DNA from: Pseudoselenomonas ruminis
GTDB taxonomy: Bacteria > Bacillota > Negativicutes > Selenomonadales > Selenomonadaceae
Length of the DNA stretch: 64,000 bases
Direction of reading: 5' to 3'
NCBI RefSeq assembly: GCF_008271295.1
Contig: NZ_VTOY01000007.1
Coordinates: forward strand, 50,678-114,677
The translations under genes were made by a program, and so were the position numbers. Below are positions 1 to 10,378 of the stretch, piece by piece; the stretch's first letter is position 1; every line of letters begins with the position of its first letter. Below the pieces are notes generated by a model that worked only from the letters and a program-made list of their open reading frames with translations, did not search any database and was not told the origin of the DNA.

Positions 1-16
1 ACCTTCATGTATTGAA

Positions 17-1726
17 TTAGAATTTGAATTTTGCCAACGCTTCCTGCTGTTTCTGGGCCAGAACTGCTAACGAATCACTGGCTGAAGCAATTTCCTGTGC
101 CGAAGCGGACTGCTCCTCCGTGGCAGCCGATACAGCCTGCATCTCTGATGCTACCTGATTGCTGTATTCGCTGATGTTGGCCACTTCCGTCGTGATAGCT
201 GCCGACTCTGCCGCCATTGCCTCAACAGCCTCATCCACCGTCTGAATCTGCTGCGATACGCCGTTAACGAGGCCATTGATTTCCTCGAACATCGAGCGCA
301 GGCCTTCTACCGAACGCGCACCGGCCACAACCGCTTCGCGGCCATTACGCATCGAATCAACGGCATCCTCCGTATCACGCTGTATGTCCTTGATAAGACG
401 GGCAATCTTTTCTGCCGATTCCTGGGACTCATGGGCCAGTTTGCTGACCTCTTCGGCAACTACCGTGAAACCGCGGCCATGCTCACCAGCACGGGCAGCC
501 TCGATAGCAGCATTGAGTGCCAGCAGATTCGTCTGCTCAGCAATACCGGCCATCGTGTCGACAATTTCGCCAATTTCTTTCGAACGTTCACCCAGACGGT
601 CAACGACCTCTGCCGAACCATTTACCGTTTTTTCAACGCTGCGAATCTGTTCAACCGATTCGCCGATAGCTACCGAACCATCGGCAGCGCGGCGGGCTGC
701 CGATGCTGAATTGTCGGCAACTTTTGCCGACTGGGATTTTACATGGCTTACAGCCTGCTGTACGCGCTCAACCGACTCGTTGCTCTTGACAACAGCTTTC
801 TGCTGGTCTTCGACCGAGTTTACGACATCCGAAGCCGACTGCGCAACCTGGGTCGAAGCCTGCGCTGCCTGATTGGAGCTTGCCGTAAGCTCCTCCGACG
901 ATGCGGCCAGCTGCTCGGACGATTCGCTGACATTGCGCATGAGTTTCGTGAGTTCGCCGCGCATCTGCCCCAACGCGCGGAGCATCTGGCCCAGCTCATC
1001 TCCGCGGTCAATCACCCCCTGATTGGCCATCCGGAAATCACCGTCACGCATCCTGTTGCAGGCAGTTACCGCTTTGCCCAACGATTCCGTAATATCGCGG
1101 ATAATAATGACCGAAAGGCCGCCCAGAATGACGAATGCCACCAGCACCAGAATCATCGAGAAGGTAATCTGGTGACTGTTTCTATCCTTGATGTCGTTGT
1201 TGAGGTTTTCAGCGTTGTCATCGGCCACCTGACGCAAGCCCTGCAAGCTCTTGAGCAGGTCTTTTACCGTCGTGTTCTCGATTTTCTTATACGCCGTCCA
1301 GGCTTCCGCCTGCTTGCCTTCAGCTACCAAAGACTTAACATTCTGGACTTCCTTCATGTATTTTGCCCACAACGCTTCCGTATTCGGAATTTCTGCAGCT
1401 GCCCGTTCGGACTTCATGCCGATGACTTTGTACTTCTCCCAGTTTTCATTGTATTTGTTGATGCGTTCGTCCAAAGCCTCCTCGATGGCTTTGTCTTTCG
1501 GGTCAAGGATATGCTTGACAACGTTCATCTGAACGCCGCGCATCAGACTCATTTCCGAGCCCATCCAACGCGTGGCTTTCAGCTTATTGCTATACATATC
1601 TTCGATATCGGTGCTGGCCTTGCTCATTCCGTTATAACTTGAAATGCCCAATGCAGCCATACCGATAATCCCCACAAGTACCAAGACAAGAATCTTGTAC
1701 CCCATTTTGATGTCTTTCAATCTCAT
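17..1726 (-). CDS. Methyl-accepting chemotaxis protein (4HB type)
   Basis: Transmembrane chemoreceptor of 569 residues that would signal through CheW/CheA to the flagellar motor. An N-terminal membrane helix (about residues 10-30) is followed by a roughly 150-residue periplasmic helical sensor of the four-helix-bundle kind. A second membrane helix (about 190-210), a HAMP linker and a long helical signalling domain follow. The signalling domain carries the conserved hairpin tip with [20 protein letters not shown] and [18 protein letters not shown]. The ligand cannot be read from sequence. It is a paralogue of the next gene, which has the same length and a near-identical signalling half. A terminator separates the two, so it probably has its own promoter. 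Confidence 0.95.
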   Translation of the reverse strand: MRLKDIKMGYKILVLVLVGIIGMAALGISSYNGMSKASTDIEDMYSNKLKATRWMGSEMSLMRGVQMNVVKHILDPKDKAIEEALDERINKYNENWEKYKVIGMKSERAAAEIPNTEALWAKYMKEVQNVKSLVAEGKQAEAWTAYKKIENTTVKDLLKSLQGLRQVADDNAENLNNDIKDRNSHQITFSMILVLVAFVILGGLSVIIIRDITESLGKAVTACNRMRDGDFRMANQGVIDRGDELGQMLRALGQMRGELTKLMRNVSESSEQLAASSEELTASSNQAAQASTQVAQSASDVVNSVEDQQKAVVKSNESVERVQQAVSHVKSQSAKVADNSASAARRAADGSVAIGESVEQIRSVEKTVNGSAEVVDRLGERSKEIGEIVDTMAGIAEQTNLLALNAAIEAARAGEHGRGFTVVAEEVSKLAHESQESAEKIARLIKDIQRDTEDAVDSMRNGREAVVAGARSVEGLRSMFEEINGLVNGVSQQIQTVDEAVEAMAAESAAITTEVANISEYSNQVASEMQAVSAATEEQSASAQEIASASDSLAVLAQKQQEALAKFKF

Positions 1727-1926
1727 TTTCTCACACTGCCTTTCTGCAGTGGTCCTACTTTCCCAGCTAGTCCCACTTTTCCGTTAATCATCTTTCTCTT
1801 CCCCAAAAAGATTGCATTGCCAATTTTAACGGAAAACAGCACCATTTACAAGCGTAAACATGTAGAAAAATACATATTCCCCTATATGAAAAAGTTATAC
1901 ACACTATTACTTATCGCTCTAACGAC

Positions 1927-1964
1927 AAAAAGCCGCCGTCTCATACGCTTATGAGACGACAGCT
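1927..1964 (-). terminator. Intrinsic terminator after the second chemoreceptor gene
   Basis: A perfect 9-bp stem (CGTCTCATA with TATGAGACG, loop CGCT) extended by an outer AGC/GCT pairing is followed by a T-run when read on the minus strand. It lies 23 nt past the stop of the 1987-3696 gene. Confidence 0.8.
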
Positions 1965-1986
1965 TTTCTTCTGTAATATAAGTCTT

Positions 1987-3696
1987 TTAAAATTTGAAAT
2001 GGGACAAAGTTTCCTGCTGTTTCTGGGCCAGTGCTGCCAGCGAATCACTTGCCGAGGCAATTTCTTCTGCCGATGCGGACTGCTCTTCCGTCGCAGCCGA
2101 TACAGCCTGCATTTCCGAAGACACCTGGTTGCTGTAACCACTGATGTTGTTTACCTCGTCCATGATGGAGTTTGCTTCCTTGGTCATCGCATCAACGGCT
2201 TCATCGACCGTCTGAATCTGAACGGAAACGCCTTTGACGAGATTGTTGATTTCATCGAACATCGACCGCAGTTCTTCAACGGAACGCGCGCCCGATACCA
2301 CCGCTTCGCGGCCGTTCTGCATCGATTTGACAGCTGCTTCCGTATCCTGCTGGATGCCTTTGATAAGCTGCGCAATCTTTTCCGCCGATTCCTGCGATTC
2401 GTGGGCGAGTTTGCCAACTTCTTCCGCTACTACCGTAAAGCCACGGCCATGCTCACCAGCACGGGCTGCCTCAATAGCCGCATTGAGCGCCAGGAGGTTC
2501 GTCTGCTCAGCAATACCGGCCATCGTATCGACGATTTCGCCGATTTCACGGGAACGGACGCCCAGACGGTCAACGACCTCTGCCGAACCTTTAACCGTTT
2601 CCTCAGCACTCTTGATGCGTTCAACCGAGTCATCAATGGATACCGAACCAGCAGCAGCCTGTTCAGCTGCCGAAGCCGAATTACCGGCTACCATGCGCGA
2701 CTGCTCCTTGACGTGAGCCACAGCGCTCTGAACACGAGCTACCGACTCATTGCTGTTGACGACAGCTTTCTGCTGATTTTCAACCGTGTTGACGACTTCA
2801 GAAGCCGACTGGGCAACCTGCGTCGATGCTTGCGCCGCCTGATTCGAGCTGGCCGTAAGCTCCTCGGAGGAAGCTGCGAGTTGCTCGGAAGACTCGCTGA
2901 CACTGCGCATGAGGTCATTGAGTTCCTTGCGCATCGCAAACAGTGCATTGGCCATAGCGCCGAGCTCATCGCCACGGTCGATGCTGCTTACGCCATCGGT
3001 ACGGAAATCACCTTTTTTCATTGCTTCGCAAATGGCAACGCCACGATGAAGCGAGCTCGTGATATCGCGGATAATAACGACGGACAAACCAGCGAGCAAT
3101 GCCAGCGCTACCAAGTTTACCATGAACGAGAACTTGATATGATTGGTATTGCTTTCCTTGATTTCCTGGTTGAGAATATCTGCATTATCATCGGCTACTT
3201 TGCGCAGAGCCTGCTGACTCTTGAGCAAATCTTCTGCCGTCGTCAGTTCAACCTTGCGAAAATGCTTCCAGGCCTCCTCTTTCTTGCCTTCCTTCACCAG
3301 GCGGCGTGCTTCCTGCACACCCTGCTTAAATTCATTCCACTTGGCTTCCGTATTCGGGATCTCCGCGGCAGCTTTGTCCGCCCGCATGCCCAGTGGCCGA
3401 TATTCACTCCAGTAGCTTTCGTACTTCTGGATGTTTACATCAATCGATTCCTCTACCTTGGCATCATTCGGTTCTAAAATATATTCAACAGTGCTTACCT
3501 TGACGGCACGCATGAGACTGATTTCCGTTCCGAGCAAACGAGTGGCCTGCAATTTGCGACTATACATATTGTCGAGATCATCACTTGCCTTGCTCATACC
3601 CTGATAACTCGATAAACCGAGAGCTACCATACCGATGATGCCAATGATTACCAGCACCATAATCTTGTAACCAATACGAACGTCCTTTAATCGCAT
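1987..3696 (-). CDS. Methyl-accepting chemotaxis protein (4HB type), paralogue
   Basis: Second 569-residue chemoreceptor with the same layout as its neighbour: membrane helix, four-helix-bundle sensor, membrane helix, HAMP, signalling domain with the [28 protein letters not shown] tip. The periplasmic sensors of the two differ far more than the signalling domains. That fits tandem duplication followed by divergence of ligand recognition. A sigma-A type promoter lies about 100 nt upstream. No CheA, CheW or flagellar gene is in the window. Confidence 0.95.
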   Translation of the reverse strand: MRLKDVRIGYKIMVLVIIGIIGMVALGLSSYQGMSKASDDLDNMYSRKLQATRLLGTEISLMRAVKVSTVEYILEPNDAKVEESIDVNIQKYESYWSEYRPLGMRADKAAAEIPNTEAKWNEFKQGVQEARRLVKEGKKEEAWKHFRKVELTTAEDLLKSQQALRKVADDNADILNQEIKESNTNHIKFSFMVNLVALALLAGLSVVIIRDITSSLHRGVAICEAMKKGDFRTDGVSSIDRGDELGAMANALFAMRKELNDLMRSVSESSEQLAASSEELTASSNQAAQASTQVAQSASEVVNTVENQQKAVVNSNESVARVQSAVAHVKEQSRMVAGNSASAAEQAAAGSVSIDDSVERIKSAEETVKGSAEVVDRLGVRSREIGEIVDTMAGIAEQTNLLALNAAIEAARAGEHGRGFTVVAEEVGKLAHESQESAEKIAQLIKGIQQDTEAAVKSMQNGREAVVSGARSVEELRSMFDEINNLVKGVSVQIQTVDEAVDAMTKEANSIMDEVNNISGYSNQVSSEMQAVSAATEEQSASAEEIASASDSLAALAQKQQETLSHFKF

Positions 3697-3794
3697 TCCT
3701 TCACTCTGCCTTTCTCTTTGCTGTTAAAAACTCTTGTCCCCAGATCCTTTTTCCTACACCCAACTGTTTTCGCATCCGAAAACGACACTTGCTA

Positions 3795-3823
3795 ATTATA
3801 CTCTGTGTCAGCACCTCCCACAA
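3795..3823 (-). promoter_or_regulatory. Sigma-A type promoter of the 1987-3696 chemoreceptor
   Basis: Read on the minus strand: -35 TTGTGG, 17-nt spacer, -10 TATAAT. It ends about 100 nt before the start codon. Confidence 0.6.
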
Positions 3824-3918
3824 TGTTAGGATTCTACAAAATTTAGGACTTTTGTCGGTAGTTTTCTACATTACGCTATTCTGAAAACTATCACTTTTCT
3901 TATTGATGCCATTTATAA

Positions 3919-3949
3919 TAAAAAAGGCATCCCATAAATAGGATGCCTT
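3919..3949 (-). terminator. Intrinsic terminator after jetC
   Basis: AAGGCATCC and GGATGCCTT form a 9-bp stem followed by a T-run on the minus strand, 18 nt past the jetC stop. It closes the operon, so no jetD follows. Confidence 0.85.
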
Positions 3950-3966
3950 AAACCTGTTGATTTTCT

Positions 3967-6900
3967 TCACTTTTGCTCGTTATGAGCCATTTTTTCAGCC
4001 TGCAATTGTTCTATCGTCAAATTTCGCAAATAGGACTTATGCTCTTCATCTTTTTGATAGACGAAACCTACATGACGCACGAATGGTTCAATCGTCGCAA
4101 TCTTCAAAAGCGGCGTTACCACCAGCAGCTGCAAATCCATTTTGCGGAAGAGCTCCAGCCCAAAACGTGCCGACTCATCCGAACTCTTAAGGAAGGCCTC
4201 ATCGATGACGACAAAGCGGAACGATTGCTCACTGGCCCGTTTTCCTTCGAGGCCAAAATTATACACGATACTTGCCGCTAGTATCGTATAGGCAAGTTTT
4301 TCCTTCTGGCCGCCCGACTTGCCGCCCGAATCCGTATAATGCTCATATTCCACATCCATGCCGGGAGCCGGGTCGCGCCACCGCTCAGATGCGGCGAACG
4401 TATACCAGTTGCGCACGTCGATGACCTCACGCCGCCAGCGGGCATCGATTTCCGTACAGCCAGGCCTTCCCTGCAGGCGCTCCAATATTTTCGCCACCTG
4501 CTGGAATTTCTGTTCACTGTAACTGTCATCAACAGCACCAGTCAGTGCATCATCGGTGCAGGCCCGCAGGTCACGGCGGAACTGCTGTATGGTATCGCTT
4601 ACCGCATGACTGCATTCAATCTGGATATAGCGGCCCTCATTATAGTCAATCTCAGCCAACGAGCGGTTGATGCGCGCGATACGGTCTTCGATTTCCTGAC
4701 AGGTGTTCTCCAAATGCGTCTGGAAAAGCGCAATCTGATTGATGGTATTTTCCTTCAGCAATTCCCGGAACCGTCCCTCAAATTTCGGCAAGTCGTCGGT
4801 GCGCAGGCGGTTGAGGACGGCGATATAATCCGCAGCTGCCTCCGGAGAACAGAGCAGGTCCGCACTCGCCTCGGGCCAATTCTGCCGGAACCCCGTCATC
4901 AGCCGCGTGAGCTCCTCACCATGATGACGAAGAATCTGTTCCTGCCGATGACCTTCTTCCTGCAGCCAAGCACCAAAGCGGGCCTGCAGCTTCGGCCGGC
5001 TGGTGAGTTCAAAGGTCTGATTGGGCAACGCCTCCGCCATATAGCGCTCCAGCAGCGGATATACCTCAGACTGCACCTCAGCAGGGGTCTCATTCATAAG
5101 CTCGGCTTCTACTATCATCTGTTCACGGGTTCCACGGCAGCGCTCCTGAATCCGGCTGGCTTCATCCTGCTTGGAACTTACTTCCTGCTGGCAGCGCGCC
5201 ACCTGACGCACCAGGTCCTGCTCTTCCTCCTGGAGTTTGCGGTAAACGTCGTTCTTTTGCCGCAGTTCTTCCACACGCTGCTGAAGTTTTGCCAGCTGCT
5301 GATTTAGCGGCACAATGTCAAGTTCCTGAAAGCTCTTGACCTGGCCTGCCAGCATAATGGCGTCCTTTTCTCCCTGCAGCTTCTTCTGCGCCGCCTTATT
5401 CTTACGCAGCTTCTGCTGGAAAAATTTCTGTTCCTCGCGGATATTCTCGCGCTCCTCCTGCAAGGATTGGATTTTGCGCAGGTTAGAATACCCCAACACA
5501 TAATCGCGGCGGTTATCGAGGTCCCGGCGGTCATCCTTTTCATGACGGCGGCCGTTAATCTTGACCTGTCCGTTGCGGGTCAGGGCAAACTTGGCCTGAC
5601 GGAATTCCTGCATCGTCTCACAGCAGGTATGACGGAACCGTGTATAGAGCTCACTGCTCAGCCAGCCGCAATACGCCGACTCCTCTTTGAGCAGCAGTTT
5701 ACGGCAGGCGGCATCCTCGGGCAGCGTTTCCAGATCCACGGATTCTACGTAGTCCGAAACGCGGAAATACACCAATTTCACATGAAGATTGTGCTTTTCC
5801 ATCCAGCCAGCGACCTCACCGTAATGAGCATCGGAAACCAGCAAAGAAATACCGAAACCATGAAGCAGCCGTTCCAGCGCGCCTTCCCATTCGGCTTCTG
5901 TTTCCTTGACGGCCATAAGCTCCCCGGCAAAGGGCATCTCATCTTCCGCCAGCCCCAAGTCCTCACAAAGCTGCTTACGAATCTTGACATATTTATTCGG
6001 GATATTCGATTTGCGCTTTGCCAGCGATTCAATTTCCTCCGTCAGCTGCGCCTCCATCGCCACAGCCTCTTTGCGGTTGGCTTCAACAGCAACACTATCC
6101 GCCATCAAATCCTCGAGCTCCTGCTCGATGGACTGGCCGCGTTCCTGCATGTCCTGCTGATTCGTGCGGAAAGCCTCTGCCGAGGACGGCATCGCTAATG
6201 CGAGCAAATCAAGCTGTTGCTGGTATTTTTCCCGCACCAGTTCGCACTGGCCCTTTTGCTGCTGGCAAAGCTCCAGCTGGTGACGCACCTCGTCCAGCTG
6301 CTGGCCGCCATTGCGGGCCATTTCCCGGCGGACGCCGTCCAGCTGCTGTTGCAGACTGCCGAAGGTGCCTTTGGCATCCTGCAGGCATTTCTGCAGTCCG
6401 GCTAACTTTTCCTCGGACTGCTGCAGCATGCCCGCCTGCACTTTATACGCCTTGCCGGCAAACCAGCTGGCCAAATGCTGCTGCATGACGGCATTTTCCT
6501 TTTGCTTCTGGCCGGCAGCTGCGTATTCCTCACCGAGTGTTTCAATGGGCTGCAGGTATTTTTGCTGCTCACGGGCCCGCTCCACTGCCTGATGCGCCGC
6601 CTCGAGGTCATGGTACTGGCGCAGCATGACTTCGACCTCCTGCTCCGCATCCGGCACTTCGAGCATATTCTGGCGCACAAAGCCTGTGAGGCTGTCGACT
6701 TTTTTCATCGAAATCGTCTGCTGGAACAGATCCATTGCCTGAACCTGACGGATGCCGAAAATCTTGCGGAACTCACGCCCATACTGAGGATAGTCGTCAA
6801 AGGTCTTGATAAAGGAATCTCGTTCGAGCTGCTTGCGGAATGCGCGCATATCGCCGCCGATAGCCGAAAAGCGCTCCGTTATCGAAAGAGTCTTCTGCGC

Positions 6901-7359
6901 CAGCACGTAAAACCGCTTAGGCGAAGCCGCCGCCTCATCGGGGAACCAAAAGACCTGTGCCAGCGTCACCGTGCGGCCAAAATTCCGATCCGAGAACACG
7001 CCGAGAACGACGCTGTACTGGTCTTTGCCGCGCAAAGCCTCGGGACGGCCGCCACCATCTTCCGTGCGCTTCTGTCCATAATATCCGCGTACATACGAAG
7101 CCAGACTGCGTTCCTTGGCACTCGCATCCGCAGCCTTATTATAGGTCACCTTGCGCGGCGGCACCAAAAGCGTGATGATGGCATCGACTAATGTCGACTT
7201 TCCCGAACCGACATCACCGGTAAGCAGCGACGTATCGCCCGCAAGTTCCAGCGTCCAGACCTTCTGGTCAAAAGTTCCCCAGTTATAGACTTCAAGCCGT
7301 TGCAGACGGAAGCCGAGCGGGATGTCCTTCAGTTCAGTCGTCGTCTCGAATAAGTTCAT
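3967..7359 (-). CDS. jetC: SMC-like ATPase JetC/MksB (Wadjet-type)
   Basis: SMC-family ATPase of 1130 residues, the motor subunit of a Wadjet/MksBEF-like complex. Complexes of this family extrude DNA loops. The Walker A P-loop GDVGSGKST is at residues 48-56. A long central coiled coil rich in Q, E and R fills about 240-960. An ABC-type signature (KSGGQKEKLAY, about 1015) and Walker B (VVIDEAF, about 1049-1055) follow, so the ATPase looks intact. The start overlaps the end of jetB by 26 bp, which points to coupled translation. In known Wadjet loci jetD follows this gene; here there is a terminator and a chemoreceptor. Confidence 0.88.
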   Translation of the reverse strand: MNLFETTTELKDIPLGFRLQRLEVYNWGTFDQKVWTLELAGDTSLLTGDVGSGKSTLVDAIITLLVPPRKVTYNKAADASAKERSLASYVRGYYGQKRTEDGGGRPEALRGKDQYSVVLGVFSDRNFGRTVTLAQVFWFPDEAAASPKRFYVLAQKTLSITERFSAIGGDMRAFRKQLERDSFIKTFDDYPQYGREFRKIFGIRQVQAMDLFQQTISMKKVDSLTGFVRQNMLEVPDAEQEVEVMLRQYHDLEAAHQAVERAREQQKYLQPIETLGEEYAAAGQKQKENAVMQQHLASWFAGKAYKVQAGMLQQSEEKLAGLQKCLQDAKGTFGSLQQQLDGVRREMARNGGQQLDEVRHQLELCQQQKGQCELVREKYQQQLDLLALAMPSSAEAFRTNQQDMQERGQSIEQELEDLMADSVAVEANRKEAVAMEAQLTEEIESLAKRKSNIPNKYVKIRKQLCEDLGLAEDEMPFAGELMAVKETEAEWEGALERLLHGFGISLLVSDAHYGEVAGWMEKHNLHVKLVYFRVSDYVESVDLETLPEDAACRKLLLKEESAYCGWLSSELYTRFRHTCCETMQEFRQAKFALTRNGQVKINGRRHEKDDRRDLDNRRDYVLGYSNLRKIQSLQEERENIREEQKFFQQKLRKNKAAQKKLQGEKDAIMLAGQVKSFQELDIVPLNQQLAKLQQRVEELRQKNDVYRKLQEEEQDLVRQVARCQQEVSSKQDEASRIQERCRGTREQMIVEAELMNETPAEVQSEVYPLLERYMAEALPNQTFELTSRPKLQARFGAWLQEEGHRQEQILRHHGEELTRLMTGFRQNWPEASADLLCSPEAAADYIAVLNRLRTDDLPKFEGRFRELLKENTINQIALFQTHLENTCQEIEDRIARINRSLAEIDYNEGRYIQIECSHAVSDTIQQFRRDLRACTDDALTGAVDDSYSEQKFQQVAKILERLQGRPGCTEIDARWRREVIDVRNWYTFAASERWRDPAPGMDVEYEHYTDSGGKSGGQKEKLAYTILAASIVYNFGLEGKRASEQSFRFVVIDEAFLKSSDESARFGLELFRKMDLQLLVVTPLLKIATIEPFVRHVGFVYQKDEEHKSYLRNLTIEQLQAEKMAHNEQK

Positions 7360-8002
7360 CCATCATCTCTCCTTCCTCATTTTCCTCTTCGTCCGCTGCA
7401 TCATGGCGCGCCTGCCCGTATTGTTCATACGCCTCCAATTTCCGCGCAAAATCATCCAGCCACTGCGCATCGACAAAGCTGCGCAAAACCGGACGCACTT
7501 CGTAATCCGTATCCTTGCCCTTGATTTTCAGCAAAAAGCCCATGCGCATCGCCGCGCGCACGAGATGCTCTACCGACTGGCGGTATTTCATCTCATTAAT
7601 CTGCACCGGCAAAAAGGGTTCCATGCGGCGCAGAATATCCTCGAAGCTGATGACGACGCGGTCGCCACCGGCCGCCCGGTCATACTCAGCCAGCACCTTG
7701 CGCAACTGTACCAACAGCATCGACAGATTATAGCTCAGCGGATAGCGCGGCACAATATGCGGCAGACCGCTGCCTTCTTCCTGGCGCAGATAGGCATACT
7801 CGTCAAGCTCATCGATGATAAGCGTGAGGCCAATGCGACGGAAATAATCACGCAGTTCCGTCTGGCGGCTGGTAATATCCTGCCAAAGTGCCTCATCCCG
7901 TCCGCGGCTGACGATTCCCTTTAAAAGCATGACAGCCGCCCGCGAAAAAGCCTGCTCCTGCGGATTTTCGCCCATATCGGCTGCGTTATTCTCCAAATCC
8001 AT
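7334..8002 (-). CDS. jetB: JetB/MksE-like subunit (DUF4194)
   Basis: Protein of 222 residues resembling the DUF4194 family, the winged-helix KITE-type subunit (JetB/MksE/MukE-like) that bridges kleisin and SMC heads. Its start is 2 nt past the jetA stop, with a ribosome-binding site (GGAGGAAATC) inside the end of jetA. Its end overlaps jetC. The C-terminus is very acidic (EEENEEGEMMDELIRDDD). The assignment rests mainly on size, position between jetA and jetC, and overall resemblance. Confidence 0.82.
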   Translation of the reverse strand: MDLENNAADMGENPQEQAFSRAAVMLLKGIVSRGRDEALWQDITSRQTELRDYFRRIGLTLIIDELDEYAYLRQEEGSGLPHIVPRYPLSYNLSMLLVQLRKVLAEYDRAAGGDRVVISFEDILRRMEPFLPVQINEMKYRQSVEHLVRAAMRMGFLLKIKGKDTDYEVRPVLRSFVDAQWLDDFARKLEAYEQYGQARHDAADEEENEEGEMMDELIRDDD

Positions 8003-8004
8003 AT

Positions 8005-9474
8005 CTATGATTTCCTCCGAAATGTAACCCGATTACAAACGGCCATAAGCTTCTGCCCGTCGCGTTCAAATAAAATACGCTCTAATGCACTGCTGTCAAA
8101 AGCCTCGGCTTCTTCATGGCTGGCCAGTACCAAATACCCTAACAGCTCAGGCAATCCCTGCTGCAAAGGATGTACCGCCAGCACTTCCGCTAAGCTGACT
8201 TCCGGACGCTCAGCCAAAAGGTCATTGACATTTGTCTGAAGCTGCTCGCGGTCAACAATGACCTGATTGAAAATGGCCGAAAGCTCCCCATCTTCCCCAC
8301 TGCCCGCCTGCAATACAGGACTCACGAGCTTTGTTGCCTGCGGCGGGGCAAAGAGGCGGCGCTCCATCGGCAGCTGTACGGCCGGCGCAATCTCCCGGAT
8401 AGACGTAAATTCGCCCCCCGGCAGTTGGCCGCGCTTATCCACGGCACTCGTTTCGATTCGCTGAATCAGCTGGTAAATCGTCCGTTCCTCCTGCAGATAC
8501 GCTTCATCGACATAGCGGCGCAGCTGGGCTGAGAGCTGCCCCAGTGTCTGCTGCACCGAACCTGCCGCCCGCACCCATTCCCGATTGATGGACATCAGCG
8601 GATGATCCGGCAGCAATTCCCGGATAGGCTCCGTCTTACTCAGCTGCGCCATCGTCTCCCGAAAGTCTTCCTGCTGCTGCGACAGCATCAAATAGCGCCA
8701 GAACGCCATAAAACTCCGCCCCTGCTCCGATTTGCGGATGATATCACTCTCATTGAATATCTTTTCCAGCAGTTCGCCCTTGCCCCGCGTCCACTTGACT
8801 ACATCATCCTGTACTTTACGCGTAAGCTCGCGGAAGTTCTCCTCCACCTCACGAAAATCGGCCAATATCGCCTGGGCGGTGTCCTCGGCCTGCAAGAACC
8901 GCTCCTTGACCTGCACATCATCGAGCTGGGGTTTTACCACACCACTTGATTCGATTTCTGCTAACTCCGCCGCGATTTTTTGCTGCTGTTCGCGAAGATA
9001 CGCCTTGCGGTGCTCCACATCGGTGTCTGTTTCCCGGGCAATTTCATGAAGCAGATTAAAAACCGTGCGCAAGCGCGACTCCGTACCGACAAAATCCTGC
9101 TTGTGCAAACTTACGAGCCACTCCACGGCCTTCTGGGCTGGAGCAGTAAGGTCATAATACCAGTCATCGTGATATTCATATTTCCGCAGCCAGCCATGAT
9201 CGGGGTCAGACCAAATTTCCAAATAATCCTGCGGGGCACGGCCGAAAGCTTCCCCTTCCGTCTGCTGCTGCGCATCGTAGAGGAACATATCCAGATGCTC
9301 CAATAGTTCCTGCGCCTCAATGCCGCGGCGTTTGCCAGCAATAAACTCCCGGTAAAAAAAGGCCGCAATAAAGGCAGCCTGGTCGGCTGTAAGTAACCGC
9401 CAGGCTGCGTGATTCATGCGCAGATTGCGCAAATAATCGTATGTCATATAATCCGGAATCCCGGCCAAAACCAT
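8005..9474 (-). CDS. jetA: JetA/MksF-like kleisin subunit (DUF3375)
   Basis: Protein of 489 residues of the DUF3375 family, the kleisin-like subunit of Wadjet/Mks complexes. The N-terminal part (about residues 1-140) looks like a winged-helix region with motifs such as LEIWSDPDHGWLRKY. A long helical middle follows, with an Arg/Glu-rich coiled coil at about 150-330. The start codon is only 6 nt past the stop of the TauE/SafE gene, whose end forms the AAGTAAGGGG ribosome-binding site. jetA, jetB and jetC are therefore probably co-transcribed with that transporter. Confidence 0.85.
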   Translation of the reverse strand: MVLAGIPDYMTYDYLRNLRMNHAAWRLLTADQAAFIAAFFYREFIAGKRRGIEAQELLEHLDMFLYDAQQQTEGEAFGRAPQDYLEIWSDPDHGWLRKYEYHDDWYYDLTAPAQKAVEWLVSLHKQDFVGTESRLRTVFNLLHEIARETDTDVEHRKAYLREQQQKIAAELAEIESSGVVKPQLDDVQVKERFLQAEDTAQAILADFREVEENFRELTRKVQDDVVKWTRGKGELLEKIFNESDIIRKSEQGRSFMAFWRYLMLSQQQEDFRETMAQLSKTEPIRELLPDHPLMSINREWVRAAGSVQQTLGQLSAQLRRYVDEAYLQEERTIYQLIQRIETSAVDKRGQLPGGEFTSIREIAPAVQLPMERRLFAPPQATKLVSPVLQAGSGEDGELSAIFNQVIVDREQLQTNVNDLLAERPEVSLAEVLAVHPLQQGLPELLGYLVLASHEEAEAFDSSALERILFERDGQKLMAVCNRVTFRRKS

Positions 9475-9480
9475 CGCCCC

Positions 9481-10245
9481 TTACTTGAACAAATCCAATA
9501 GCTGCTTGCCAATCAAAATGGTCGTCATAACGATAAACAGCGGCCGCACATATCCCGTACCCTTAGAGAGAGCCATGCGGGCCCCGCACCAGGCTCCAAC
9601 AATCATCGAAAGCCCCATCGGAATCGCATAGGAAAAGTCTACGAGACCAAAATACGTGAAGAGCACCGCCGCCGAAATATTGCTGGCAAAATTCAGTGCC
9701 CGCGCATTAGCCGCCGCCCCGATAAAGTCAAAACCCACCAGCAAAAAGGCAAACAGCAAAAACGAACCCGTCCCCGGGCCGAAAAATCCATCGTAAAATC
9801 CAAATAAAAACGCCACAAGGCACGAGAGGATGAGCAGCCGCGCTGACATGCCCGCATAGTGATTTTCCCGTCCCCAGTCTTTTTTGGCAATACTGTAGAT
9901 AAGCACAGCCACGAGCATGACCACCACCAACGGCCGCAGGATATCCGATGGTATCATGCGCACAGCCAGTACGCCTATCCCCGAACCAATCAGCGAAATC
10001 GGAAACAATCGCCTAATCAGCCACATATCCACCTTGCCCGATTTCACAAAGGTCACGAAACTCGTAAGCGCCCCCATAACGGCCGCCGCCTTGTTCGTCC
10101 CCAGCACGGTCACGGGCGGCAGTCCCGTCCACATCAGCGCCGGAATCGAAATAAGTCCGCCACCGCCGACTACCGAATCAATAAACGATGCCATAAAACC
10201 AAAAAACACCAGAAATCCCAGCGTCTGTATATCCAAAAACTCCAT
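9481..10245 (-). CDS. TauE/SafE (TSUP) family membrane transporter
   Basis: Integral membrane protein of 254 residues with about eight hydrophobic helices and the Gly/Pro-rich N-terminal motif of the TSUP family (FIDSVVGGGGLISIPAL). Members export or import small organosulfur or sulfite-like anions; the substrate here is unknown. A related pattern (GFYDGFFGPGTGSFL) opens the second half, as expected for the internal duplication of this family. It is the first gene of an apparent operon with jetABC. I know of no functional link, so the pairing may be chance or readthrough. Confidence 0.88.
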   Translation of the reverse strand: MEFLDIQTLGFLVFFGFMASFIDSVVGGGGLISIPALMWTGLPPVTVLGTNKAAAVMGALTSFVTFVKSGKVDMWLIRRLFPISLIGSGIGVLAVRMIPSDILRPLVVVMLVAVLIYSIAKKDWGRENHYAGMSARLLILSCLVAFLFGFYDGFFGPGTGSFLLFAFLLVGFDFIGAAANARALNFASNISAAVLFTYFGLVDFSYAIPMGLSMIVGAWCGARMALSKGTGYVRPLFIVMTTILIGKQLLDLFK

Positions 10246-10332
10246 CCCCGCACCTCAATCCGTATCAATTCATTCCAGCCCCTATTATAGCAGAATCCGT
10301 TCCATACGAAAAGAAACCACCTGCAGATATAA

Positions 10333-10369
10333 AACATGGCTATTGCACGCATCGATGCAATAGCCATAT
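10333..10369 (-). terminator. Intrinsic terminator after metQ
   Basis: ATGGCTATTGCA pairs with TGCAATAGCCAT (12 bp). A T-rich stretch follows on the minus strand just past the metQ stop. Confidence 0.75.
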
Positions 10370-10378
10370 TTTAACCGA

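Noticed and set aside
743..1642. Long plus-strand open frame inside the first chemoreceptor
   Set aside because: Opposite-strand shadow of a well-supported gene; no start signals and no recognisable protein.
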